NCBI GenBank assembly: GCA_947495135.1
Contig: CANLXN010000003.1
Span: 409,089-473,088, forward strand
Source: an uncultured Flavobacteriaceae bacterium
Lineage (GTDB): Bacteria; Bacteroidota; Bacteroidia; Flavobacteriales; Flavobacteriaceae
Direction: 5' to 3'
Length of the DNA stretch: 64,000 nt
The translations under genes and the position numbers were made by a program. This document shows positions 45,620 through 53,653 of this stretch, piece by piece (position 1 is the stretch's first letter; each line of letters starts with the position of its first letter). The notes beneath the pieces are model-generated. The model was given only the letters and a program-made list of their open reading frames with translations, did not search any database and was not told the DNA's origin.

Positions 45620-46299
45620 GCAAGCACATTCTTTCAACAAAAAGGCTTACTCATTCCCAAAGAGAACTACTCCTTAATTCGGGTTTAAGCTTTGCAGAAT
45701 ATGATGCCATTAGCATCGAATTCTTAAAAGTAGAAATTCCTGAAAAAATAGAAAATGCCATTTTTACCAGTCAGAATGGAGTTCGATCCATTCTAGGAAA
45801 TGAAATGATCGTTGAAAGATGCTTTTGTGTTGGAGAAAAAACAACTTCTCTTTTAACTAAAAATGGCCAAAATATTGTAAAAACGGCTTATAATGGAGCA
45901 GAGTTAGCAACATACATAGTAAAAAACCATAAAAATGATGTGTTTTACTATTTCTGTGGAACCAAAAGAAGGCATGAATTACCACAAATTCTTAAAGAAG
46001 CAGGAATTCAGCTTTTTGAACTAAAAACGTATAAAACGGAGTTAAAAAAGAAGAAAATTGATCGAGAATGGGATGGAATCCTGTTTTTTAGTCCGAGTGG
46101 AGTTCAAAGTTATATAAATGGTCAAAGTGAATCAGCTCCAACTACTTATTCGTTTCCAGAGCGAACAAAGTTATTTTGTATAGGCGAAACTACGGCCCAC
46201 GAAGCTAGAAAATATTCTACAAATGTCGTGGTTGCCAACGCAACACGTACAGAAAGTGTTATTGCGAAAGCAGTAAAGACCTTGAAAACTAATTATTAA
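45616..46299 (+). CDS. hemD: Uroporphyrinogen-III synthase
   Basis: The 227-residue product should close hydroxymethylbilane to uroporphyrinogen III with inversion of ring D. HemD is poorly conserved, so the call rests on the two-domain pattern ([19 protein letters not shown]-like [40 protein letters not shown]) and on its position between hemC and hemE. It starts at a GTG overlapping the hemC stop by 4 bp. Length is slightly short but normal for Bacteroidota. Confidence 0.93.
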   Translation: MSKHILSTKRLTHSQRELLLNSGLSFAEYDAISIEFLKVEIPEKIENAIFTSQNGVRSILGNEMIVERCFCVGEKTTSLLTKNGQNIVKTAYNGAELATYIVKNHKNDVFYYFCGTKRRHELPQILKEAGIQLFELKTYKTELKKKKIDREWDGILFFSPSGVQSYINGQSESAPTTYSFPERTKLFCIGETTAHEARKYSTNVVVANATRTESVIAKAVKTLKTNY

Positions 46300-46331
46300 T
46301 TGTCGGATATAGAACCGACAAAATATTTGAA

Positions 46332-47363
46332 ATGATTAAAAACGATTTATTCTTACGTGCCTTAAAAGGCGAAACTGTGGATAGACCACCTGTTTGGATG
46401 ATGCGCCAAGCAGGCCGCTATTTGCCGGAGTTCATGGAAATAAAAGCTAAATACGATTTTTTTACTCGTTGTCAAACTCCAGAATTGGCAAGTGAAATAA
46501 CCGTGCAGCCTATCCGTAGATATGGTATGGACGCCGCTATCTTATTTAGTGACATCTTGGTTATTCCGCAAGCGATGAATATTCATGTGGAGATGAAACC
46601 CAATGTAGGTCCTTGGTTGCCAAACCCTATTCGCTCTCAGAAAGACCTTGAAAATGTGATCGTCCCAGACATTCATGAAACCTTGGGATATGTGATGGAA
46701 GCCATTAAAATGACGAAAGAAAAACTCAATGACGAAATTCCACTTATTGGTTTTGCGGGAAGTCCATGGACTATTCTTTGTTATTGTGTGCAAGGCCAGG
46801 GAAGTAAAAACTTTGACAAAGCCAAAGAGTTTTGTTTTACCCAACCCATTGCGGCTCATGAATTGCTTCAAAAAATTACCGATACCACCATCGCTTATCT
46901 AAAGGAAAAAGTAAAGGCCGGAGTCAATGCTGTGCAAATTTTCGATAGCTGGGGCGGTATGTTATCGCCTACAGACTACCAAGAATTTTCATGGAAGTAT
47001 ATTCAGCAAATAATAGACGCGCTCAAAGAGGATGCACCTGTAATTGCTTTTGGAAAAGGGTGCTGGTTTGCACTGGACGAAATGGCTAAAAGCGGTGCTT
47101 CGGCATTGGGGATCGACTGGACCTGTTCTGCTCGAAATGCTCGTTATCTCACAGGAGGTAAAATTACGCTTCAAGGAAACTTTGACCCTACTCGATTGTT
47201 TAGCCCTCCTTCAGAAATAAAAAGAATGGTTACTCAAATGATCAACGAATTTGGGAAAGATCGCTACATTGTCAATCTGGGACATGGTATTTTACCCAAT
47301 ATCCCATTAGAAAATGCTGGAGCCTTTATTGAAGCAGTTAAGGAATATAAATTTGAAGGGTGA
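46332..47363 (+). CDS. hemE: Uroporphyrinogen decarboxylase
   Basis: The 343-residue enzyme removes four carboxyl groups from uroporphyrinogen III to give coproporphyrinogen III. The signature [16 protein letters not shown] and the [16 protein letters not shown] segment with the catalytic Asp are present, along with the [11 protein letters not shown] and NLGHGILP regions. Length is standard. It follows hemD by 32 bp and overlaps the next gene by 4 bp (GTGA). Confidence 0.97.
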   Translation: MIKNDLFLRALKGETVDRPPVWMMRQAGRYLPEFMEIKAKYDFFTRCQTPELASEITVQPIRRYGMDAAILFSDILVIPQAMNIHVEMKPNVGPWLPNPIRSQKDLENVIVPDIHETLGYVMEAIKMTKEKLNDEIPLIGFAGSPWTILCYCVQGQGSKNFDKAKEFCFTQPIAAHELLQKITDTTIAYLKEKVKAGVNAVQIFDSWGGMLSPTDYQEFSWKYIQQIIDALKEDAPVIAFGKGCWFALDEMAKSGASALGIDWTCSARNARYLTGGKITLQGNFDPTRLFSPPSEIKRMVTQMINEFGKDRYIVNLGHGILPNIPLENAGAFIEAVKEYKFEG

Positions 47364-47848
47364 ATCTCTGGAAGCGCATTAAAAAATTAAGTTTAACTCA
47401 ACTGGCAAAAATGGGCTGGATCTTCTTAAAAAGACCACTGCTTATTTTACCAACTTTGCGCGCCACCAAGAACACTTTTGAAATTTGCAATCGTCTTTAC
47501 GGAAGTACACACCATAAAAACAATAAAGCCAACGCTTTCCGACATGCTTTATGGAATGTTCTTATATGCATGGAATCAATAAAAAGGCTCAAAACTGCTC
47601 AAAAAAGTATAATTTGGGCCCAAAAGGTGACCAATTTGTATGAAAAGGTAACTAAAAACACCAATTTAGAGCTACAAATGGATTTACACAATAATGAAGT
47701 TGGAAGAAGGGCATTTTTAACGAATTTTGATAAAAGTGAACGTGAAATCATAGATTTTATACAAAACAAGGTTACAAATGCTCAAAACTTAACACAAATA
47801 GAGGACTTAGAGAAATATCAAGATCAATTGATTTACATTTCAGAATAA
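47360..47848 (+). CDS. DUF6973-like protein in the hem operon
   Basis: The 162-residue product starts at a GTG overlapping the hemE stop. It has the pattern [14 protein letters not shown] followed, ~65 residues later, by [14 protein letters not shown] associate this with the DUF6973 family; the conserved His/Asn/Asp positions could form a hydrolase or metal site. There is a basic N-terminus with a short hydrophobic stretch but no clear signal peptide. It is translationally coupled to hemE and precedes an EI24 membrane protein, so it belongs to the hem transcript, but a role in haem synthesis is not established. Confidence 0.7.
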   Translation: MNLWKRIKKLSLTQLAKMGWIFLKRPLLILPTLRATKNTFEICNRLYGSTHHKNNKANAFRHALWNVLICMESIKRLKTAQKSIIWAQKVTNLYEKVTKNTNLELQMDLHNNEVGRRAFLTNFDKSEREIIDFIQNKVTNAQNLTQIEDLEKYQDQLIYISE

Positions 47849-47857
47849 CTATTTACT

Positions 47858-48637
47858 ATGTTCAAAAATATACTCAGAGGAATACGAGCCTACGGTGGTA
47901 CTTTGAAACTAATTAATAAATTAGGTTTATGGAAGTATTTTGGTATTCCAATGCTTATTAGTCTACTAACCGCTGCCCTTATTGGTTTTGCGGCTTGGGG
48001 ATTTAGTGATAATATTGGTAGTTTCATCGCAAAGGCGTGGGTCTGGGAATGGGGTTCTGAAACTTTCAGGTCCATAAGTGACTTTGTGGGTGCCGCCATT
48101 GTGGTAGCCATTGGACTTATTCTCTACAAGCATATTATAATGGCGCTTAGCGCTCCGTTTATGAGTCCTGTTTCCGAGAAGATTGAGGCCCATTTATTAG
48201 GGAATGAACACCAGCATCGAGACACCAAGTTTAGTGCACAGCTATGGCGAGGAATTCGCATTAACGTTCGGAATTTACTCATGGAACTCCTGTTTACCAT
48301 TCCACTTTTAATTCTGAGCCTCATCCCTGGCGTCAATATCATTACCACCGTTCTCTTATTTTTAATGCAGTCTTATTACGCTGGCTTCGGAAATATGGAC
48401 TATACCTTAGAACGTCATTTCACCTATGACGATAGTCTCAAATTTGTAAGAGGCCATAGCGGAATCGCCATCGGAAATGGAGTGGTCTTCATGGCAATGC
48501 TATTTATTCCGATTGTCGGAATTATTTTGGTTTTGCCACTTTCAGTTACGGCCTCCACTACTGAGACTATTCGCTTAATACAAGCTTCTGAGCAACCAAA
48601 AATTTCAGAAAAGAAAACAAAAGAAATCACCTCTTGA
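47858..48637 (+). CDS. EI24-domain (CysZ-like) membrane protein
   Basis: The 259-residue product has about four hydrophobic helices. The EI24/CysZ-type segments are LWKYFGIPMLISLLTAALIG, ALSAPFMSPVSEKIEA and MQSYYAGFGNMDYTLER. CysZ proteins move sulfate in Enterobacteria, but flavobacterial members in hem operons have no demonstrated substrate. It lies 9 bp after the DUF6973-like gene and 13 bp before hemF, so it is clearly part of the operon. Transport of a haem-related or unrelated anion is possible. Confidence 0.85.
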   Translation: MFKNILRGIRAYGGTLKLINKLGLWKYFGIPMLISLLTAALIGFAAWGFSDNIGSFIAKAWVWEWGSETFRSISDFVGAAIVVAIGLILYKHIIMALSAPFMSPVSEKIEAHLLGNEHQHRDTKFSAQLWRGIRINVRNLLMELLFTIPLLILSLIPGVNIITTVLLFLMQSYYAGFGNMDYTLERHFTYDDSLKFVRGHSGIAIGNGVVFMAMLFIPIVGIILVLPLSVTASTTETIRLIQASEQPKISEKKTKEITS

Positions 48638-48650
48638 TTATCCTACGTAA

Positions 48651-49553
48651 ATGAAAGATCAGTTTGTACAATATATCCGAGACCTACAAGATCGTATTAC
48701 CTCAACCTTAGAAGAGGTAGACGGAAAAGCCAAATTCAAAGAGGATCTTTGGAAACGCCCAGAAGGTGGGGGTGGTAGGACCCGTGTAATAGAGCATGGG
48801 AACGTGTTCGAAAAAGGAGGAGTAAACATAAGTGAAGTCCACGGTAAATTACCCGAAAGTATGCAGCAGTATTTCGGGGTTAAAGATGCAGACTTCTTTG
48901 CTTGTGGCCTAAGCCTCGTTCTTCATCCAACTAATCCGATGGTGCCAACCGTTCATGCCAATTGGCGCTATTTCGAAATGTACAACCAAGACGGTTCTAT
49001 TGCGGATCAATGGTTTGGAGGAGGACAAGATCTTACTCCGTATTATTTATTCGATGAAGATGCCAGACATTTTCACACTATTTGTAAAACCGCCTGTGAC
49101 GATCATCATCCTAACTTTTATTCTAAATACAAGGCTAGGTGTGACGAGTATTTCTATAATGCCCATCGAAATGAAGGTCGGGGAATTGGCGGCCTATTCT
49201 TCGATTATTGTAAAATTTCAGAAGAAATGAACATGCAAGACTGGTATAATTTTGTAACACAAGTTGGAGACAGTTTTTTAGAAGCATATGTTCCTATAGT
49301 CGAGAAAAGAAAAGAAATTTTATTTACCCAAGAACAAAAAGACTGGCAAGAAATAAGAAGAGGGCGTTATGTAGAGTTCAATTTAGTACACGACAAGGGT
49401 ACTTTATTCGGCCTTAAAACCAATGGCCGTATCGAAAGTATTTTGATGAGCCTTCCACCAGTTGTACAGTGGAAATACAACCATGTACCCGCAGAAGGAA
49501 GTGAAGAAGAACGATTGATTGAACTATTAAAAAATCCGAAAGACTGGGTGTAA
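48651..49553 (+). CDS. hemF: Oxygen-dependent coproporphyrinogen III oxidase
   Basis: The 300-residue enzyme converts coproporphyrinogen III to protoporphyrinogen IX using O2. Diagnostic segments are GGGRTRVIEHGNVFEKGG, VHANWRYFEMY, WFGGGQDLTPYYL and GRGIGGLFFDY. The conserved His and Asp residues of the active site are in place. Using HemF instead of the radical-SAM HemN fits an aerobic bacterium. It is the seventh gene of the plus-strand hem cluster. Confidence 0.97.
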   Translation: MKDQFVQYIRDLQDRITSTLEEVDGKAKFKEDLWKRPEGGGGRTRVIEHGNVFEKGGVNISEVHGKLPESMQQYFGVKDADFFACGLSLVLHPTNPMVPTVHANWRYFEMYNQDGSIADQWFGGGQDLTPYYLFDEDARHFHTICKTACDDHHPNFYSKYKARCDEYFYNAHRNEGRGIGGLFFDYCKISEEMNMQDWYNFVTQVGDSFLEAYVPIVEKRKEILFTQEQKDWQEIRRGRYVEFNLVHDKGTLFGLKTNGRIESILMSLPPVVQWKYNHVPAEGSEEERLIELLKNPKDWV

Positions 49554-49625
49554 TTCTTGGTGTAAGAATTGTACCCAACCTCCAAACCCTCAGAATTGCC
49601 AATTTATTTGACTAAAATATTGAAT

Positions 49626-50615
49626 ATGTACCCATTAAGAAGAAATAGAAGACTGCGTAACAATGAGGCAATTAGAAGCCTTGTTCGAGAAACAATTGTA
49701 ACTCCAAACGATTTCCTTGTTCCTTTATTTATTGTAGAGGGGAGTGGGATTAAGGATGAAATCGCTTCTATGCCTAATTATTATCGCTACAGCCTTGATC
49801 TACTCACTAAAGAAGTAAAAGAACTTTGGTCGCTAGGGCTAAAAGGTGTGCTTCTTTTTGTGAAAGTTCCAGATCAATTAAAAGACAATAAAGGTACTGA
49901 AGCGCTCAATCCCGATGGGTTGATGCAAAGAGCCATTAAGGTGGTAAAAAATGCAGTTCCTGAGATGTTAGTAATGACAGACGTAGCTTTAGATCCTTAT
50001 TCAAATTTTGGGCATGATGGGATTGTTTCAGAAGGAAAAATCCTAAACGACGAAACTGCAAAGATTTTAGCAGAAATGTCGGTGTCACATGCAAGTGCTG
50101 GGGCCAATTTCGTGGCGCCTAGTGATATGATGGACGGACGCATACTTTCGATCAGAACGGCACTAGAAAATGAAGGTTTTACCGATACTGGAATAATGAG
50201 TTACAGCGCTAAATATGCCTCTGCCTTTTATGGACCATTTCGAGATGCACTCGATTCGGCTCCAGTAGATTTGATGGATGTTCCTAAAGATAAAAAAACC
50301 TATCAGATGGATCCAGCCAATAGAGATGAAGCCATAAAGGAGACACTCATGGATATTGAGGAGGGTGCAGATATAGTGATGGTTAAACCTGGCCTGGCTT
50401 ATTTAGATATTGTTAGAGATATCCGAAATACCGTAGACGTACCTGTAGCAGTTTATCAGGTAAGTGGTGAGTATGCTATGTTAAAAGCAGCCGCACAAAA
50501 AGGTTGGCTCGATCACGATGCTGTGGTCATGGAACAAGTAACCTCAATTAAAAGAGCTGGCGCACATATGATTGCTAGTTATTTTGCAAAGGATGTGGTG
50601 CGGCTAATTAGTTAG
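49626..50615 (+). CDS. hemB: δ-Aminolevulinic acid dehydratase (porphobilinogen synthase)
   Basis: A frame opens at 49569, but the ATG at 49626 (MYPLRRNRRLRNNEAIRSLV) is the usual HemB start and gives 329 aa. The enzyme condenses two 5-aminolevulinate molecules to porphobilinogen. Catalytic lysines lie in SYSAKYASAFYGPFR and DIVMVKPGLAYLDI. The metal-site segment reads TDVALDPYSNFGHDG, with Asp in place of the Cys ligands of zinc enzymes, so it belongs to the magnesium/potassium-type class. It closes the operon and overlaps the convergent gene by 8 bp. Confidence 0.96.
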   Translation: MYPLRRNRRLRNNEAIRSLVRETIVTPNDFLVPLFIVEGSGIKDEIASMPNYYRYSLDLLTKEVKELWSLGLKGVLLFVKVPDQLKDNKGTEALNPDGLMQRAIKVVKNAVPEMLVMTDVALDPYSNFGHDGIVSEGKILNDETAKILAEMSVSHASAGANFVAPSDMMDGRILSIRTALENEGFTDTGIMSYSAKYASAFYGPFRDALDSAPVDLMDVPKDKKTYQMDPANRDEAIKETLMDIEEGADIVMVKPGLAYLDIVRDIRNTVDVPVAVYQVSGEYAMLKAAAQKGWLDHDAVVMEQVTSIKRAGAHMIASYFAKDVVRLIS

Positions 50616-51840
50616 CCTTTTTGAATCCATCCTCGCCAGAATTGAGCCCCCAGTTAATTCCAATAATGCTAATTAGGTTGTCATCTAATGGAAAATCTTT
50701 TCCGAAGCCTCCGGTAAGACTCATATTTTTATTTAATTGATAGGTAATGTTTCCTACAGATCGAAATTGATCATCGAACCCACTTCGGCGTAGGTGTTCA
50801 TACGAAAGCTTAAACCGCTCTAGTTCTAGTTCTATCTTCGCTCCATAATCCCAGAAAATCTCCTTAGAAAACACTCCTTGGTCATCTAAAATAAAACCGT
50901 CTTCGACGTATTTTCCAATAGCCAACACATGTAAGTATTTTTGATCGTTAAACTGAATGGCTGCATCTGCCGTTAGCCAACTGGCAAATCGATTGGCAGT
51001 AGCGGCGTTGATATCATTTTCTTTGAATAAATAACTATAAGCAACCGCTCCATCCACGCGTAGAATTGGCTTTATGTTCTTGGTATTATAAATAAAGGCA
51101 TTGGCTGTATTTGCGCATTCAGTAAAATAACCAACCACTAATTCGTCTGCACTGGCATACCTAGATTTCGCTCTTTCATCTTGATCGTAAAATTGCTTTG
51201 CCGCTTCCTTGTATTCTTCGGAAATAGTTCCGTCCTCCACAAAAGGGCCATACTCGTCTGGTCCTGGGGTTAACAAACCTCGAACAGGAGCCCTTACAAA
51301 TAAATCAAATTTTTCCAAAGTAGTATTTGAAAAAGGGCCTTCTACATTGGCAACTACATCTAAAACTTGCTGAGTTCTCTCCCTGCCATATAATTGAAGA
51401 ATGGTTGTTCTCGCACCTAATGCAAACACCTTCCTATTATCATCAAAACTTTCAAATTGCTTATCGATGTACCCAAGAGAAAACGACCATCCAGTTTCCA
51501 AACCTTTAATTGGGCTTATCCGCTCCTGTCCTTTTTCTCCTTCTATCCCTCGATACTTTTTATAAGAATTATCGGTATCCCAACCTAACACCCAATACGG
51601 ATTGAGCTCAACCGCAATGTTACTGTTCGAAAATCCATTGGAGAGATAAAGGGCTAAAGCCTTCAGGTTGTTTGGTGTAGAAATAGCGGTTGGCGTCTCC
51701 TCCAATAACATAAAAGCGGGATTAGTGACGCTTTCAAAATTAAAATCGTTTATCGAAGCTAGCTTTTGTTCGTCTACTTGACCGTTAAGTGAACCTACGC
51801 CCAAAGTCAAAATAACCGCTAGCGTTAAGAAATTTTTCAT
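50608..51840 (-). CDS. Putative outer-membrane β-barrel protein
   Basis: The ATG at 51840 starts a clean signal peptide (MKNFLTLAVILTLGVG, cleavage near NGQ), giving 410 aa; a frame opens earlier at 51885 without such a start. The mature part has many alternating aromatic/polar strands (AVELNPYWVLGW, TGWSFSLGYIDKQF, VFALGARTTILQLY, NLTYQLNKNMSLTGGFGKDF). The end IGINWGLN is also strand-like, so an outer-membrane barrel is likely. I do not recognise the substrate or family. It overlaps the 3' end of hemB and follows the 135-residue gene by 31 bp on the same strand. Confidence 0.65.
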   Translation of the reverse strand: MKNFLTLAVILTLGVGSLNGQVDEQKLASINDFNFESVTNPAFMLLEETPTAISTPNNLKALALYLSNGFSNSNIAVELNPYWVLGWDTDNSYKKYRGIEGEKGQERISPIKGLETGWSFSLGYIDKQFESFDDNRKVFALGARTTILQLYGRERTQQVLDVVANVEGPFSNTTLEKFDLFVRAPVRGLLTPGPDEYGPFVEDGTISEEYKEAAKQFYDQDERAKSRYASADELVVGYFTECANTANAFIYNTKNIKPILRVDGAVAYSYLFKENDINAATANRFASWLTADAAIQFNDQKYLHVLAIGKYVEDGFILDDQGVFSKEIFWDYGAKIELELERFKLSYEHLRRSGFDDQFRSVGNITYQLNKNMSLTGGFGKDFPLDDNLISIIGINWGLNSGEDGFKKAN

Positions 51841-51871
51841 AGTAGTTTGATTGAATAGAATTAATAGTTGG

Positions 51872-52279
51872 TTAGGTGAGTACAATTTCTACTTTTTTGG
51901 TAATGGTGAACAGGTGTTTTGTTCGATTGTTGTATTCTAATGGATCGACGTTAAAGTTGGATACGAAAGTATCATCAGATCCATTTCGGTCGGACAGGTT
52001 AAAATCGACTATAGTCTCCTCCATAATTTGAGGCTTGTTTGGCAATTGATCGATGTCCACAATAAATTGGATTCTTATATGCAGAATAGAGCGTACATTG
52101 GCAGCCGATTTGCTGAAATGAGTCGTTTGCCTATCGTCGTTATCTAAAATCTCAAACGAGTTGATATCAAGAGGGTCTACTAAGTAAAAGCCAACAGATC
52201 GGTATCTTACCGCTTTTGTCTGATAATCAATGTTTACATGTATATCGTTGCTGTCTTTTGGAGTGATGAATTTTTTCAT
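51872..52279 (-). CDS. Hypothetical protein, 135 residues
   Basis: The product starts MKKFITPKDSNDIHVNIDYQ at an ATG and has no signal peptide, membrane segment or catalytic motif that I can see. It appears β-rich, with alternating strands (VRYRSVGFYLV, ILHIRIQFIVDID) and a charged, Asp-rich middle. It lies 31 bp upstream of the putative outer-membrane protein gene on the same strand, so the two may be co-transcribed. The family is not recognised. Confidence 0.6.
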   Translation of the reverse strand: MKKFITPKDSNDIHVNIDYQTKAVRYRSVGFYLVDPLDINSFEILDNDDRQTTHFSKSAANVRSILHIRIQFIVDIDQLPNKPQIMEETIVDFNLSDRNGSDDTFVSNFNVDPLEYNNRTKHLFTITKKVEIVLT

Positions 52280-52454
52280 TCGAACGTAATTTGGTTAGTT
52301 TGACAAAACCAGATTATCTAGCTAGGTGATGCAAGACAGACCTGGATTATACTAAATTAGCACTTTAAGCACTTAATTGCCATAAAGTTAGCTAATAATT
52401 CGAATTAGTGTCTTAAAATTCGGATTCAAATTGGTAATATGACCTTAATCGCTT

Positions 52455-52462
52455 TATGTTTG
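52455..52462 (+). promoter_or_regulatory. Candidate -33/-7 promoter for the CBS-domain protein gene
   Basis: TATGTTTG at 52455-52462 matches TAnnTTTG, and TTG at 52431-52433 lies 21 bp before it, close to the expected -33 spacing. Transcription would begin near 52469, with a leader of about 80 bases. Confidence 0.45.
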
Positions 52463-52547
52463 TATTTATCCATTTTCTTATTCTAATTTTATTGTGAATT
52501 ACCGTTCATTTATTTGTTAAAATTCTAACTTGTAAAAAAATTATTGA

Positions 52548-53651
52548 ATGTCTTTATTAATTACGTACGCAGTCCTATCTATTTTCTTTTCTTTTTTGTG
52601 TTCTATTTTAGAAGCAGCATTGTTAAGTTTTACCCCTACTTTTCTCAAACTAAGAGCCAATGAAGGAAAAGGATACGCTAAAGTTTTAACCGGATTAAAA
52701 AAGGACATTGACAAACCGCTCATCGCCATTCTTACCATCAACACCATTGCGCATACTGTGGGTGCGATTTTAGTAGGCGTTCAGGCGGAAAAGCTTCCGT
52801 ATAAAGTCGAGGTGTTCGGCGTAAATATGGTAGGAATCGTTTCGGCAATTATGACCGTTCTAATTTTAGTGGTTTCTGAAATCATCCCAAAAACGATTGG
52901 TGCTACGCATTGGAAAAAACTAGGTAGTTTCACAGCAATTGCCTTAAATGCTATCATATTTCCTCTAAAATACACAGGGATTCTATGGATCCTGACGCTT
53001 ACTACAAAACTCATTGGAAAGTCTGCACATGTAAGCAGTATGAGTAGAGAGGAATTTATTGCAATTACAGACGCGGCGCATCGAGAAGGTGTTTTTGAGG
53101 ACAATGAAAGTGCCGTTATCAAAAACTTACTGGTGTTCAAATCTGTAATGGCAAAAAACGTCATGACTCCTTTTCCAGTGGTAGTTACGGAAGATGAAAC
53201 CACCACTCTACAAGATTTTCATGAGCATCATAGAAATTTACGCTTTTCTAGAATTCCGGTGTACAAAGATAAAACCCATAATATTACTGGTTTTGTTCTC
53301 AAAGATGACATCTTAGAAGAGCTGGTAGAAGAGCATGGAAATAAATTGCTTAGTGAAATCAAAAGAGAAATTTTTGTGGTTCACGCTGAAAAGCCGATAC
53401 CAGAGTTGTTTGAGATTTTTATTAAACAGAGAGGTCATATTGCTCTTGTGGTAGATGAATTTGGAAATACCATTGGAGTTATTACCATGGAGGACATTAT
53501 TGAAACTTTATTAGGTCTAGAAATAATGGATGAAAGTGATGACATTGAAGATATGCAAGTTGCTGCCAGAAAGAATTGGGAGCGCAGAGCCAAGCGAATG
53601 GGTATTCAATTAACTCCTAATGAAGAGGAAGACCAGAAGACTGAAGATTAA
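52548..53651 (+). CDS. CNNM/CorC-type transmembrane protein with CBS domains
   Basis: The 367-residue product has a DUF21/CNNM membrane domain of three to four helices (residues ~1-165; ILEAALLSFTPTFLKLR, LTINTIAHTVGAILVG, SEIIPKTIGATHWKKLG). A tandem CBS pair follows (about residues 195-330; VMTPFPVVVTEDETT, FSRIPVYKDKTHNITGFVLKDD, IALVVDEFGNTIGVITMEDIIETLLG). These proteins act in Mg2+ or Co2+ export or tolerance. The C-terminal CorC_HlyC domain is absent, giving the short form. It converges with the hybrid kinase gene with a gap of only 2 bp. Confidence 0.92.
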   Translation: MSLLITYAVLSIFFSFLCSILEAALLSFTPTFLKLRANEGKGYAKVLTGLKKDIDKPLIAILTINTIAHTVGAILVGVQAEKLPYKVEVFGVNMVGIVSAIMTVLILVVSEIIPKTIGATHWKKLGSFTAIALNAIIFPLKYTGILWILTLTTKLIGKSAHVSSMSREEFIAITDAAHREGVFEDNESAVIKNLLVFKSVMAKNVMTPFPVVVTEDETTTLQDFHEHHRNLRFSRIPVYKDKTHNITGFVLKDDILEELVEEHGNKLLSEIKREIFVVHAEKPIPELFEIFIKQRGHIALVVDEFGNTIGVITMEDIIETLLGLEIMDESDDIEDMQVAARKNWERRAKRMGIQLTPNEEEDQKTED

Positions 53652-53653
53652 GT

